A DNA stretch of 64,000 nucleotides. Source: Gelidibacter salicanalis. GTDB lineage: Bacteria > Bacteroidota > Bacteroidia > Flavobacteriales > Flavobacteriaceae. The notes beneath the pieces are model-generated. The model was not told the origin of the DNA, searched no databases, and saw only the letters and a list, made by a program, of their open reading frames with translations. The DNA lies in the NCBI RefSeq assembly GCF_016469035.1, contig NZ_JAEHJZ010000007.1, positions 62,001-126,000 of the forward strand, written 5' to 3'. The position numbers and the translations under genes are program-made. Below are positions 9,176-17,372 of this stretch, one piece after another. Position 1 is the first letter of the stretch; each line of letters begins with the position of its first letter.

Positions 9176-9961
9176 ATGAAAGGAGTACTCGCTATTGCAA
9201 CCCTTGGGATCTTACTAATGGTCAGCTGTAAAGACAGCACTGAAAAAGTTGTAGAAATGGTATCAGAAACGGCCAATGACCTGCATAAAACAACAGCTCC
9301 AGATTCTATAGCTGTTATTCCTATCGAGCATGCTACGATGATTTTGACTCATAGAGATGTTGTGATTTATGTAGATCCCGTAGGAGGTGCTGAGGCATTT
9401 GCTGAACAAGAAAAGCCCGGTTATATTCTCATTACAGACATTCACGGCGATCATTTGGATGTAAAAACCTTACAAGCGATGACTTTAGACTCTACCATTC
9501 TTGTGGTACCACAAGCTGTAAAGGATAAATTACCCGAACTAAAGGTGAAAGAATTAGTGGTTATGAACAATGGCGACACCAAAGACTTTGATGCCTATTC
9601 TATAGAAGCCATTCCGATGTACAACTTAAGAAAGGACGCATTAAAGTTTCATGAAAAAGGTAGAGGCAACGGCTATGTGCTGAACTTGGGTGGCCAAAGA
9701 ATCTATATTTCTGGTGATACTGAAGACATCCCTGAAATGAGACAACTTAAAAATATTGATATGGCTTTTGTCTGTATGAACTTACCGTACACGATGACTG
9801 TTGAAAGTGCCGCAAGTGCCGTGCTTGATTTTAAACCCAAAAAAGTATATCCCTATCATTTTAGAGGCACGGAGGGCATGAGTGATGTGAACCAATTTAA
9901 AACGCTTATAAATAAGGAAAATTCGGACATTGAAGTTGTTCAATTAGAGTGGTATCCGTAA
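9176..9961 (+). CDS. Metallo-beta-lactamase-fold lipoprotein
   Basis: A 261-residue protein starting with a lipoprotein signal (MKGVLAIATLGILLMVSC, lipobox MVSC), so it is exported and lipidated. The rest is a metallo-beta-lactamase fold of the UlaG/UPF0173-like class. The metal motif reads TDIHGDHLD at about residues 94-102, in which the usual first His is Asp. It is followed by GDTED near residue 180 and a late YHFRG histidine. Hydrolase activity on an unknown periplasmic substrate is likely but unproven. The gene stands alone, divergent from the coiled-coil gene. The ATG at 9176 was chosen for the signal peptide and the promoter upstream of it. Confidence 0.8.
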   Translation: MKGVLAIATLGILLMVSCKDSTEKVVEMVSETANDLHKTTAPDSIAVIPIEHATMILTHRDVVIYVDPVGGAEAFAEQEKPGYILITDIHGDHLDVKTLQAMTLDSTILVVPQAVKDKLPELKVKELVVMNNGDTKDFDAYSIEAIPMYNLRKDALKFHEKGRGNGYVLNLGGQRIYISGDTEDIPEMRQLKNIDMAFVCMNLPYTMTVESAASAVLDFKPKKVYPYHFRGTEGMSDVNQFKTLINKENSDIEVVQLEWYP

Positions 9962-10048
9962 CGGTTTATCGACAAACATTACAAATTGAGAATTTTTAAA
10001 TTTCATAACTTTTTTATTATGAAACAGTTATGAAATAAATTAAAAGTG

Positions 10049-10056
10049 TATATTTG
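10049..10056 (+). promoter_or_regulatory. -7 promoter element for the small membrane protein
   Basis: TATATTTG is a full match to TAnnTTTG. A TTG start codon at 10054 falls inside this element, which favours the ATG at 10075. No clear TTG -33 element is visible. Confidence 0.5.
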
Positions 10057-10074
10057 AGTTCCAAATCTCAACTC

Positions 10075-10308
10075 ATGATTGCTAATCATTACAATATTAA
10101 TATGCTCTTGCTGGTAAGTACAGAACAACTTACGTTTGTTTTACTTATTACTGCTGCCGTATTTTTATTCTTTATTGCCTTAGCCGTCATTAAAATGTAT
10201 AAATTAAAAGCAGAAAACAAACGCTTAACGGAGAGTGATGCTTTTAAAGCCGAGGTAGATGAGGGGTATAAAGATTTTACTGACGGTCATTTATATGACA
10301 ACAAGTAA
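10075..10308 (+). CDS. Small single-pass membrane protein, unknown function
   Basis: A 77-residue protein with one hydrophobic helix at about residues 16-38, followed by a charged cytoplasmic-type tail that ends in an acidic, Tyr-containing segment. A second possible start is the ATG at 10102. It is followed by a strong rho-independent terminator at 10362-10397, so it is probably transcribed alone. I do not recognise the family. Confidence 0.65.
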   Translation: MIANHYNINMLLLVSTEQLTFVLLITAAVFLFFIALAVIKMYKLKAENKRLTESDAFKAEVDEGYKDFTDGHLYDNK

Positions 10309-10361
10309 GCTCTATAAATAACACTAATTTTGAATACTTAGATAATAAAACATAAAAGAAC

Positions 10362-10397
10362 AAGCCGTCTCAAAACTAATTGAAACGGCTTTTTTTA
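10362..10397 (+). terminator. Rho-independent terminator
   Basis: A 12-bp stem with one mismatch (AAGCCGTCTCAA / TTGAAACGGCTT), a six-base AACTAA-type loop and a run of seven T on the plus strand. It ends the transcript of the small membrane protein gene at 10075-10308. Confidence 0.8.
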
Positions 10398-10494
10398 TGT
10401 TTTTCTCTCGGATAGCTGTCCGAGAATGGTTTTCAAATACTCAACTCTCGGATAGGTTGTATAAGTATTGAGACACACTCTTTTAATTAGCAAA

Positions 10495-12186
10495 TTAGCG
10501 AACTAATTTTTTGTACTTAATTCGTTTCGGGGTCAAATCGCCACCCAATCGTTTTTTCTTATTTTCTTCATATTCACTAAAACTTCCTTCGAAGAAATAG
10601 ACTTGTGAGTCTCCTTCAAATGCTAGGATATGCGTACAAATTCTGTCTAAAAACCATCTGTCGTGACTAATTACTACCGCACAACCGGCGAAGTTTTCAA
10701 GACCTTCCTCCAACGCTCTTAATGTATTGACATCTAAATCATTAGTTGGCTCATCTAAGAGCAACACGTTACCTTCTTCCCTTAGTGTCATGGCTAAGTG
10801 CAACCGGTTACGCTCACCACCAGAAAGCAGTTTTACTTTCTTGTTTTGTTCACTTCCTGAGAAATTAAATCGGCTTAAATACGCTCTAGAATTGACTTGT
10901 TTACCTCCCATCATGACCAACTCCTGTTCATCACTAAAGTTTTGCCAAATTGATTTTTCTGGATCAATGTTAGAGTGTTTTTGATCTACATACGCAATTT
11001 TTGCAGTGTCACCCACCTTAAACTCACCTTTATCTGGAGTTTCCTCACCCATGATCATTTTGAAAATGGTCGTTTTACCTGCACCATTCGGACCAATTAC
11101 ACCAACAATCCCCGCTTGAGGCAAGTTGAAATTTAAATCTTCATAAAGCAGTTTATCATCAAATCCTTTACTCACGCCAACAGCTTCAATAACATTTGTT
11201 CCCAAACGCGGACCATTAGGGATGTAGATCTCTAATTTTTCGTCAAGTTGTTTTTGATCTTGACTCATCAATTTATCGTAGTTGTTCAAACGCGCTTTTT
11301 GTTTGGTCTGACGACCTTTTGCTCCTTGACGCACCCAATCCAACTCACGTTCCAACGTTTTTTGACGTTTGGAAGCGGTTTTGCTTTCTTGAGCCATTCG
11401 GGTCGATTTTTGTTCTAACCAAGACGAGTAATTTCCTTTCCACGGAATCCCTTCACCTCTATCGAGCTCTAAAATCCAACCAGCCACATTATCCAAGAAG
11501 TATCTATCGTGTGTTACGGCAATAATAGTTCCTTTATATTGTGATAAATGGTGCTCTAACCAGTGCACAGACTCCGCATCCAAGTGGTTGGTAGGCTCAT
11601 CCAATAACAACACATCTGGTTCTTGCAATAATAATCTACATAAAGCGACACGGCGACGCTCCCCACCGGAAAGCACACCAATTTTTTTATCGCCATCTGG
11701 AGTTCTTAGCGCATCCATGGCAATTTCTAATTTTGTATCTAATTCCCAAGCATCAGAAGCGTCAATTTTATCCTGTAACTCTGCTTGACGGTTCATCAGC
11801 TTTTCCATCTTGTCGGTATCAGAATACACTTCTTCCAAACCAAACATATCGTTGATCTTATTGTATTCATCAAGGATGGCCACCGTTTCAGCAGCACCTT
11901 CACGCACCACTTCCATCACCGTTTTATCATCATCCAATTGCGGTTCTTGCTCTAAAAACCCCACTGAATAATCTTGAAGAAACGTCACGTCTCCTTGGTA
12001 GTTTTTATCCTGTCCTGCAATAATTTTTAAAAGTGTGGATTTTCCTGAACCGTTAAGGCCTAAAATTCCAATTTTAGCTCCATAGAAGAAACTCAAGTGA
12101 ATATTTTTCAACACAGGTGTATCAGCACCTTTAAAAGTCTTTGTAAGACCTCGCATCGAGAAAATTATTTTTTTGTCGTCGCTCAT
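10495..12186 (-). CDS. ettA: Energy-dependent translational throttle protein EttA (ABC-F)
   Basis: A 563-residue soluble ABC-F protein, close to the 555 of E. coli EttA, which binds the ribosomal E site and couples translation elongation to ATP level. It has two ABC domains: Walker A GLNGSGKS (about 43) with LSGGERRR and DEPTNHLD in the first, and GPNGAGKT with LSGGERNR and DEPTNDLD in the second. The family's inter-domain linker, rich in Arg/Lys and Gln, lies between them at about residues 260-320. There is no transmembrane part, which separates it from ABC transporters. The small membrane protein gene at 12285-12467 is just upstream on the same strand. Confidence 0.95.
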   Translation of the reverse strand: MSDDKKIIFSMRGLTKTFKGADTPVLKNIHLSFFYGAKIGILGLNGSGKSTLLKIIAGQDKNYQGDVTFLQDYSVGFLEQEPQLDDDKTVMEVVREGAAETVAILDEYNKINDMFGLEEVYSDTDKMEKLMNRQAELQDKIDASDAWELDTKLEIAMDALRTPDGDKKIGVLSGGERRRVALCRLLLQEPDVLLLDEPTNHLDAESVHWLEHHLSQYKGTIIAVTHDRYFLDNVAGWILELDRGEGIPWKGNYSSWLEQKSTRMAQESKTASKRQKTLERELDWVRQGAKGRQTKQKARLNNYDKLMSQDQKQLDEKLEIYIPNGPRLGTNVIEAVGVSKGFDDKLLYEDLNFNLPQAGIVGVIGPNGAGKTTIFKMIMGEETPDKGEFKVGDTAKIAYVDQKHSNIDPEKSIWQNFSDEQELVMMGGKQVNSRAYLSRFNFSGSEQNKKVKLLSGGERNRLHLAMTLREEGNVLLLDEPTNDLDVNTLRALEEGLENFAGCAVVISHDRWFLDRICTHILAFEGDSQVYFFEGSFSEYEENKKKRLGGDLTPKRIKYKKLVR

Positions 12187-12284
12187 TTCTAAAATAAGTT
12201 AATTGTTAATATATAATTATGTGATTCAGACTTACAATGAGGCTAAATGCTTGGTATGGACTGAAACTTATAAACCTTTAACCG

Positions 12285-12467
12285 TTATACCCGTCCTTTA
12301 AGTGCGTTGAACACCCAGGCGATGGCGAAGAAGCCAATACCTACAGATGCAAATCCGTACCCAGCTACGTCATCATATCTAAATGCGCCAAGAGCGATTA
12401 ATGCAACTCCAACTATAATCATGATTGTTGTGGCCCAAGCCAACACCGTATTTTTATTCATTGACAT
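12285..12467 (-). CDS. Small two-helix membrane protein (CAL67264-like)
   Basis: A 60-residue protein with two hydrophobic helices (about 8-27 and 36-55) and a glycine-rich turn. From memory it resembles the small flavobacterial family named after CAL67264 of Gramella, which often lies beside an ABC-F gene; I could not check this. The function is unknown. It lies 98 bases upstream of ettA on the same strand. Confidence 0.7.
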   Translation of the reverse strand: MSMNKNTVLAWATTIMIIVGVALIALGAFRYDDVAGYGFASVGIGFFAIAWVFNALKGRV

Positions 12468-12776
12468 AAATCTTCATTTTTTAGGGAATTACAAATATCG
12501 ATTATTTTAACATAAAAACGCTGTTAAAGTGGGTTTTTAAAAGGATTTTTATAATCCAGTTGAGCTAATTACCTGTTCCACTGATTTGAAATTCTCTTTA
12601 GGCTGCAAATTATCATTCCATCAAATTTTGGCGGCATGTATTATAAAATCAATAGTAATCAACCGCAATTTTTAAGAACCCTCAATTTAACTTATTATTT
12701 ACAGAAATACTGCTCCCAATGGTAAGTTAGTCCTTAATTTTGCCGTTTTATTTTTTAGCCTATAATTTAGAAACAA
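12468..12776. other. Intergenic region without a gene
   Basis: A divergent intergenic stretch of 309 bases between the small membrane protein and the MFS exporter. Apart from the -7 element at 12735-12742 I see no gene, repeat or clear hairpin. Confidence 0.6.
12735..12742 (+). promoter_or_regulatory. -7 promoter element for the MFS exporter
   Basis: TAATTTTG matches TAnnTTTG and lies 34 bases before the ATG at 12777. No convincing -33 TTG at normal spacing is visible. Confidence 0.45.
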
Positions 12777-13961
12777 ATGAATAAAGCCTTATTATCATTG
12801 GCCATTGGAGGGTTTGGTATTGGATTGACAGAATTTGTCATCATGGGAATTTTGCCTGATGTGGCCAATGCATTTCAAATTACGATCCCTGAGGCTGGAC
12901 ATTTTATTTCGGCCTATGCTTTAGGCGTTGTAGTTGGCGCTCCCCTACTTACTGGTTTGGGTAGCAAATGGCCTGCCCATAAGGTATTATTGGTGCTGAT
13001 GTTGTGGTTTACGGTGTTTAATACCCTATCTGCATTTGCAACAGGATATAACTCCTTTATGGTCTTGCGCTTTTTATCAGGTTTACCACATGGTGCATTT
13101 TTTGGAATTGGCGCCGTGGTTGCTGGAAAACTCTCGAAAAAAGGAAAAGAAGCAAAGGGTATTGCCATTATGTTTAGCGGACTGACCTTTGCCAATCTTT
13201 TAGGCGTCCCACTAGGGACTTACTTGGGCAAGAATTTTGACTGGAGCATCTCGTTCTTGTTAGTTGGCGTTGTAGGTGTGGCCGCTGTTTTAGGCGTTAA
13301 ATTTTGGATGCCAGTATTGCAAAAATCTTCTGAGACTAAATTTTTAAGCGATTTTAAAATCTTTAAGCGGTTAGAACTTTGGCTGATCATATTATTGACT
13401 ACTATTGGAACCGGCGGATTTTTTGCATGGTACAGTTATATCTCACCATTAATAACGGAAGTGGCAGGACATGCTGAAAATGTTGTGGCTTATGCGATGG
13501 TTTTGGCGGGATTAGGAATGGTAATTGGTAATTTTGTTGGTGCCAAACTTACTGAAAAGTTCTCGCCCTTAAAGACCGTAATGCTCGTTCTTGTTTTAAT
13601 GTCAATTTCTTTATCAATTAATGCTTATTTGGCATCAGACAAAACCATGGTATTGGTGATGACGTTTATTATAGGAATTGTAACGTTTTCAATTTCTACC
13701 CCTATTCAAATGCTGATTATTAAAGCCTCAAAAGGATCGGAAACGCTCGGATCTTCGTTAAATCAGAGTGCGTTTAATATTGGGAATGCTTCCGGCGCTT
13801 ATTTTGCAGGATTACCTATAGCCATGGGCTACGGTTATACATCAGCCGATTGGGTTGGTGCGGCCATGGCGGGGACTGGCGTTTTGATTGCCTTGGGAAT
13901 AATGATGTTGAAGAAAAATCAATCTAAAAAGGTCCGTGCTATCGCCATGGAGAACTCCTAG
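12777..13961 (+). CDS. MFS transporter, DHA1/AraJ-type efflux
   Basis: A 394-residue inner-membrane protein with the twelve-helix pattern of the major facilitator superfamily. The start (LSLAIGGFGIGLTEFVIMG) and the motif around GHFISAYALGVVVGAP are typical of the DHA1 group with AraJ- and YdhP-like arabinose or drug exporters. The substrate cannot be read from the sequence; proton-coupled export of a small molecule is the family expectation. A MarR-type regulator gene lies convergently downstream and may control it, although no operator was found at this promoter. Confidence 0.85.
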   Translation: MNKALLSLAIGGFGIGLTEFVIMGILPDVANAFQITIPEAGHFISAYALGVVVGAPLLTGLGSKWPAHKVLLVLMLWFTVFNTLSAFATGYNSFMVLRFLSGLPHGAFFGIGAVVAGKLSKKGKEAKGIAIMFSGLTFANLLGVPLGTYLGKNFDWSISFLLVGVVGVAAVLGVKFWMPVLQKSSETKFLSDFKIFKRLELWLIILLTTIGTGGFFAWYSYISPLITEVAGHAENVVAYAMVLAGLGMVIGNFVGAKLTEKFSPLKTVMLVLVLMSISLSINAYLASDKTMVLVMTFIIGIVTFSISTPIQMLIIKASKGSETLGSSLNQSAFNIGNASGAYFAGLPIAMGYGYTSADWVGAAMAGTGVLIALGIMMLKKNQSKKVRAIAMENS

Positions 13962-14037
13962 ATCAACACTATACTTTCGCTTCTGTTAGAATCACGCCTT
14001 TAAAAATTGAACTTTTATCCAATAATAACTAAGGATG

Positions 14038-14475
14038 TTAACGCATCTTATCCAATAAATCGCTTAAGAGCTGCGCGTCCCCTTCGGTGAGGTTTTTAAC
14101 CAAATCATCATTAAAATCGGCCGAAATAGAACTTAACAATGTCTTGCCTTTTTCAGTAATTTCAATAAACACGACGCGTCGGTCAGCAGAAGATGGCAAT
14201 CGTTTAATATAGTCTTTGGCATGTAACTTATCCATTAAACGAGTGGCATTTGGGGAGCGGTCAATCATCCGTTCTTTAATAGTCTGCACTTTTAACGGCT
14301 CATTGGCACCATTTAAAATTTTAAGGATATTGAATTGTTGTGGCGAAATTCCGTGTGGTTTAAAGAACTCATTCTGAAAACTTGTAATCCAATTGGCGGT
14401 GTAAAGCACATTAATCATTGCCTTAATTTTGACATTGGCAAATTTAGAATTGATGTCTTTTGATAGATTTCCCAT
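14038..14475 (-). CDS. MarR family transcriptional regulator
   Basis: A 145-residue protein with the winged-helix core of MarR. The recognition region is at about residues 45-95, with SPQQFNILKIL, the helix MIDRSPNATRLMDKL, and the wing DRRVVFIEITEKG. These regulators are usually dimeric repressors released by phenolic or oxidising ligands. It lies 178 bases downstream of the flavin reductase/DoxX pair on the same strand, and that pair has a 22-bp palindrome over its promoter, so it is the likely regulator of that operon. No cysteine is placed as in the OhrR class. Confidence 0.88.
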   Translation of the reverse strand: MGNLSKDINSKFANVKIKAMINVLYTANWITSFQNEFFKPHGISPQQFNILKILNGANEPLKVQTIKERMIDRSPNATRLMDKLHAKDYIKRLPSSADRRVVFIEITEKGKTLLSSISADFNDDLVKNLTEGDAQLLSDLLDKMR

Positions 14476-14653
14476 TTTTCAGTGGCTAAAATTTATTTTA
14501 AAGTTTTTGATTTTAGAACAGCATACCTGAGTATTCTTCCTTTTAAATACCACCTTAGCATACGCACATTGAGTAGTATTGTTGTTTTTTTGGTCAAATG
14601 CCCAATCAGCGATGCGACTTCTGGTTTAGTGTAATTAAGATAGACAAGATGCC

Positions 14654-15220
14654 TTATTTCCTGTCTTCGGAAGGTTCTGTTGCCATAGTTAAAAGCGCTT
14701 GCTGAAATGCCGTCGTGGCAGTTTCCAACTCTGTATTCAAACTGGCGTTAATAAGTTCTCCATCTGCGAAATTTTCATAAAAATTAGGCAAAGAAAACGT
14801 TGCAACAATTTTTGCGTTATGTCTAGGAAAGCGGTCTTTCGCCATAGCCAAAACAGAGGCTCCACCTCTTCCTCCTGGCGAAGCTGCCATCAACAACATC
14901 GGTTTGCCCATAAATGTTTTTTGTTCTGCACGGGACATCCAGTCAAAGATGTTTTTAAATACTGTTGCATAGGCTCCATTATGTTCAGCAAGGGATAAAA
15001 TAATGCCATCTGAGTTTTTTATATGGTTTAGCAATTTCTGAGCGTTTTCAGGAATGCCCTCTTTTTTTTCTAAATCAACCCCAAACACCGGTAACTCAAA
15101 ATCATTTAAATCTAAAATTGTGGATTTGACATCTTCTACTAAACTGGCCGCATAGGTTGACAGCTGCTTGTTGATGGACTTTGAGCTGTTACTTCCTGCA
15201 AATGCTATTATGTGCTTCAT
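14654..15220 (-). CDS. NADPH-dependent FMN reductase family protein
   Basis: A 188-residue flavodoxin-like protein. The FMN phosphate loop is near the N-terminus (IIAFAGSNSSKSINKQL), LAEHNGAYATVFKNIFDW at about residues 77-94 contacts the isoalloxazine ring, and SPGGRGG at about 113 is the family's glycine loop. The expected reaction is NAD(P)H-dependent reduction of FMN, quinones or azo compounds in the cytoplasm. It starts one base after the DoxX stop, so the two form one operon. With the MarR gene this looks like a quinone or electrophile response unit, which is inference. Confidence 0.88.
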   Translation of the reverse strand: MKHIIAFAGSNSSKSINKQLSTYAASLVEDVKSTILDLNDFELPVFGVDLEKKEGIPENAQKLLNHIKNSDGIILSLAEHNGAYATVFKNIFDWMSRAEQKTFMGKPMLLMAASPGGRGGASVLAMAKDRFPRHNAKIVATFSLPNFYENFADGELINASLNTELETATTAFQQALLTMATEPSEDRK

Positions 15221-15221
15221 A

Positions 15222-15578
15222 CTATTGTGTTATTTTTTTGTTGTAAATATAAGAAACCACTAATAAAACTAGCGCAATTAAAGCAGCCATTTGTTCTACA
15301 TCGCCAATCATGTAATGGGCAAAAAATGCCAGGATAAAAGCAAAAAAGTAACCGGCATAAGCCCATTCCTTTAGCACATTAAAACTTAAATTCCAAAGTG
15401 CAATCAAACCTAGAAGTTTCATCACAGCGTATGGATAGATAAGGTAGGTTGGATACCCGAAACTTGTGAACATTTGGGATACTTCGTCGTAATTAAAAAA
15501 ATACATCCCAGCCGAAAAAAGGAGCAATACGGTTAATAATCCTGTTGCTATGTAATACATAATTTTATTGGTCTTCAT
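15222..15578 (-). CDS. DoxX-like membrane protein
   Basis: A 118-residue protein with four hydrophobic helices and a YPYAVMKLLGLIALW segment typical of DoxX-like proteins, which are found with oxidoreductases and thiosulfate or quinone metabolism. The start at 15578 (MKTNKIMYYIA) is preferred. The longer in-frame start at 15605 falls inside the -7 element at 15603-15610. It is the first gene of the operon with the flavin reductase. Confidence 0.8.
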   Translation of the reverse strand: MKTNKIMYYIATGLLTVLLLFSAGMYFFNYDEVSQMFTSFGYPTYLIYPYAVMKLLGLIALWNLSFNVLKEWAYAGYFFAFILAFFAHYMIGDVEQMAALIALVLLVVSYIYNKKITQ

Positions 15579-15602
15579 AAACGGTGTTATAATTTTAGTG
15601 GA

Positions 15603-15643
15603 CAAATATAGTTTAAAATAAATTATATTCCTAGGAATATAAT
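15603..15643 (-). promoter_or_regulatory. Promoter with 22-bp palindromic operator
   Basis: On the minus strand a TATATTTG -7 element lies at 15603-15610. Just upstream, 15622-15643 is a perfect 22-bp palindrome centred on CCTAGG with ATTATATT arms. It sits where the -33 element would be, a classic place for a repressor, and no TTG is found there. The MarR gene of the same cluster is the obvious candidate to bind it. Confidence 0.7.
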
Positions 15644-15743
15644 CCCAAGGTAAATTATTCTAAAAATAAATCGTCATATCCCAATGTCCTTCTTTTGTAT
15701 AACTTTTAAAGTTCGTATTTTAGCGTCAACTAAAACATTTGTA

Positions 15744-17372
15744 ATGGACCTTAACTTCAATAAAAACGAAGATCACAATAAACTTTTGCTTTCTGCTTTA
15801 CGTCAACGCCTTGCCCAAGTAAAATTGGGTGGCGGACAAAAAGGAATCGATAAACATCACGCTAAAGGCAAAATGACGGCACGTGAGCGCATCAATTACC
15901 TATTAGATCCTAAAGCAAAATCTATTGAAATTGCCGCTTTTGCAGGTGAAGGCATGTATGAAGAACATGGTGGCTGTCCTTCTGGAGGTGTGGTCATAAA
16001 AATAGGGTATGTGAGAGGCAAACAGTGTATGGTGGTGGCCAATGATGCTACAGTTAAGGCGGGCGCTTGGTTTCCAATTACCGCAAAAAAGAATTTAAGA
16101 GCCCAGGAAATTGCGATAGAAAATAGATTGCCAATAATATATTTAGTGGATTCTGCAGGAGTTTACCTCCCAATGCAAGATGAAATTTTTCCGGACAAAG
16201 AACATTTTGGACGTATTTTTAGAAACAATGCCATTATGAGCAGTATGGGGATTACTCAAATTGCTGCGGTAATGGGAAGTTGTGTTGCTGGTGGCGCCTA
16301 TTTACCGATTATGAGTGATGAAGCACTGATAGTCGATAAAACTGGAAGCATTTTTCTTGCTGGAAGTTATTTAGTAAAGGCGGCGATTGGTGAAACGATT
16401 GACAACGAAACTTTAGGAGGTGCTACCACACACTGCGAAATCTCTGGCGTTACAGATTATAAAGCGAAAGATGACAAGGATGCCTTGGATACCATCAAAA
16501 ATATTATAGATAAAATTGGCGATTATGACAAAGCTGGATACAATCGTGCAAAAGCCGTAAAACCAAAGGAAAATCCAGAAGATATTTATGGCATTATTCC
16601 AAAAAGTCGCGCGGAACAGTATGATATGTATGAGATTATCAAACGTTTGGTGGATAATTCGGAATATGATGAATATAAAGCTGGCTACGGACAAACCATC
16701 ATTACCGCGTATGCAAGAATTGACGGCTGGGCGGTTGGAATTGTTGCCAATCAGCGACAATTGGTGAAAACCGCAAAAGGCGAAATGCAATTTGGTGGCG
16801 TGATTTATAACGATTCCGCCGATAAATCAACCCGCTTTATAGCCAATTGTAATCAGAAAAAAATCCCCTTAGTCTTTTTACAGGATGTGACCGGATTTAT
16901 GGTTGGCAGTAAAAGTGAACACGGTGGCATTATTAAAGATGGCGCTAAAATGGTAAATGCAGTGAGCAACTCTGTAGTGCCAAAATTCACCATTATAATC
17001 GGCAACAGTTACGGGGCTGGAAACTATGCGATGTGTGGAAAAGCCTATGACCCTCGCTTGATCGTCGCATGGCCAAGTGCTGAGTTAGCGGTTATGAGCG
17101 GGAATAGTGCCGCAAAAGTACTCCTTCAAATTGAAACCGCTTCTCTCAAAAAGAAAGGGAAAACCATCACCAAAGAACAGGAAGACGAACTTTTTAAAAA
17201 AATCAAAGACCGTTATGATGATCAAGTGTCGCCCTATTATGCAGCAGCACGCATTTGGACCGACGGTATTATCGATCCGTTAGATACGAGAACTTGGATC
17301 AGTATGGGTATTGAGGCGGCTAACCACGCTCCTATTGAGAAGAAATTCAATATGGGGGTGCTGCAGGTGTAA
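15744..17372 (+). CDS. Acyl-CoA carboxylase, carboxyltransferase (beta) subunit
   Basis: A 542-residue carboxyltransferase of the propionyl-/methylcrotonyl-CoA carboxylase beta family. It transfers carboxyl from carboxybiotin to an acyl-CoA. Both crotonase-like halves are present: the N-terminal half has KGKMTARERINYLLD and VDSAGVYLPMQ, and the C-terminal half has FLQDVTGFMVG, GNSYGAGNYAMCG and SAELAVMSG. The length and the VYLPMQDEIFPD segment favour methylcrotonyl-CoA carboxylase (leucine breakdown). No biotin carboxylase alpha subunit is beside it. The ATG at 15744 aligns with the family start; the 15684 start would add an unrelated 20 residues. Its stop overlaps the start of the MFS gene. 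Confidence 0.88.
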   Translation: MDLNFNKNEDHNKLLLSALRQRLAQVKLGGGQKGIDKHHAKGKMTARERINYLLDPKAKSIEIAAFAGEGMYEEHGGCPSGGVVIKIGYVRGKQCMVVANDATVKAGAWFPITAKKNLRAQEIAIENRLPIIYLVDSAGVYLPMQDEIFPDKEHFGRIFRNNAIMSSMGITQIAAVMGSCVAGGAYLPIMSDEALIVDKTGSIFLAGSYLVKAAIGETIDNETLGGATTHCEISGVTDYKAKDDKDALDTIKNIIDKIGDYDKAGYNRAKAVKPKENPEDIYGIIPKSRAEQYDMYEIIKRLVDNSEYDEYKAGYGQTIITAYARIDGWAVGIVANQRQLVKTAKGEMQFGGVIYNDSADKSTRFIANCNQKKIPLVFLQDVTGFMVGSKSEHGGIIKDGAKMVNAVSNSVVPKFTIIIGNSYGAGNYAMCGKAYDPRLIVAWPSAELAVMSGNSAAKVLLQIETASLKKKGKTITKEQEDELFKKIKDRYDDQVSPYYAAARIWTDGIIDPLDTRTWISMGIEAANHAPIEKKFNMGVLQV

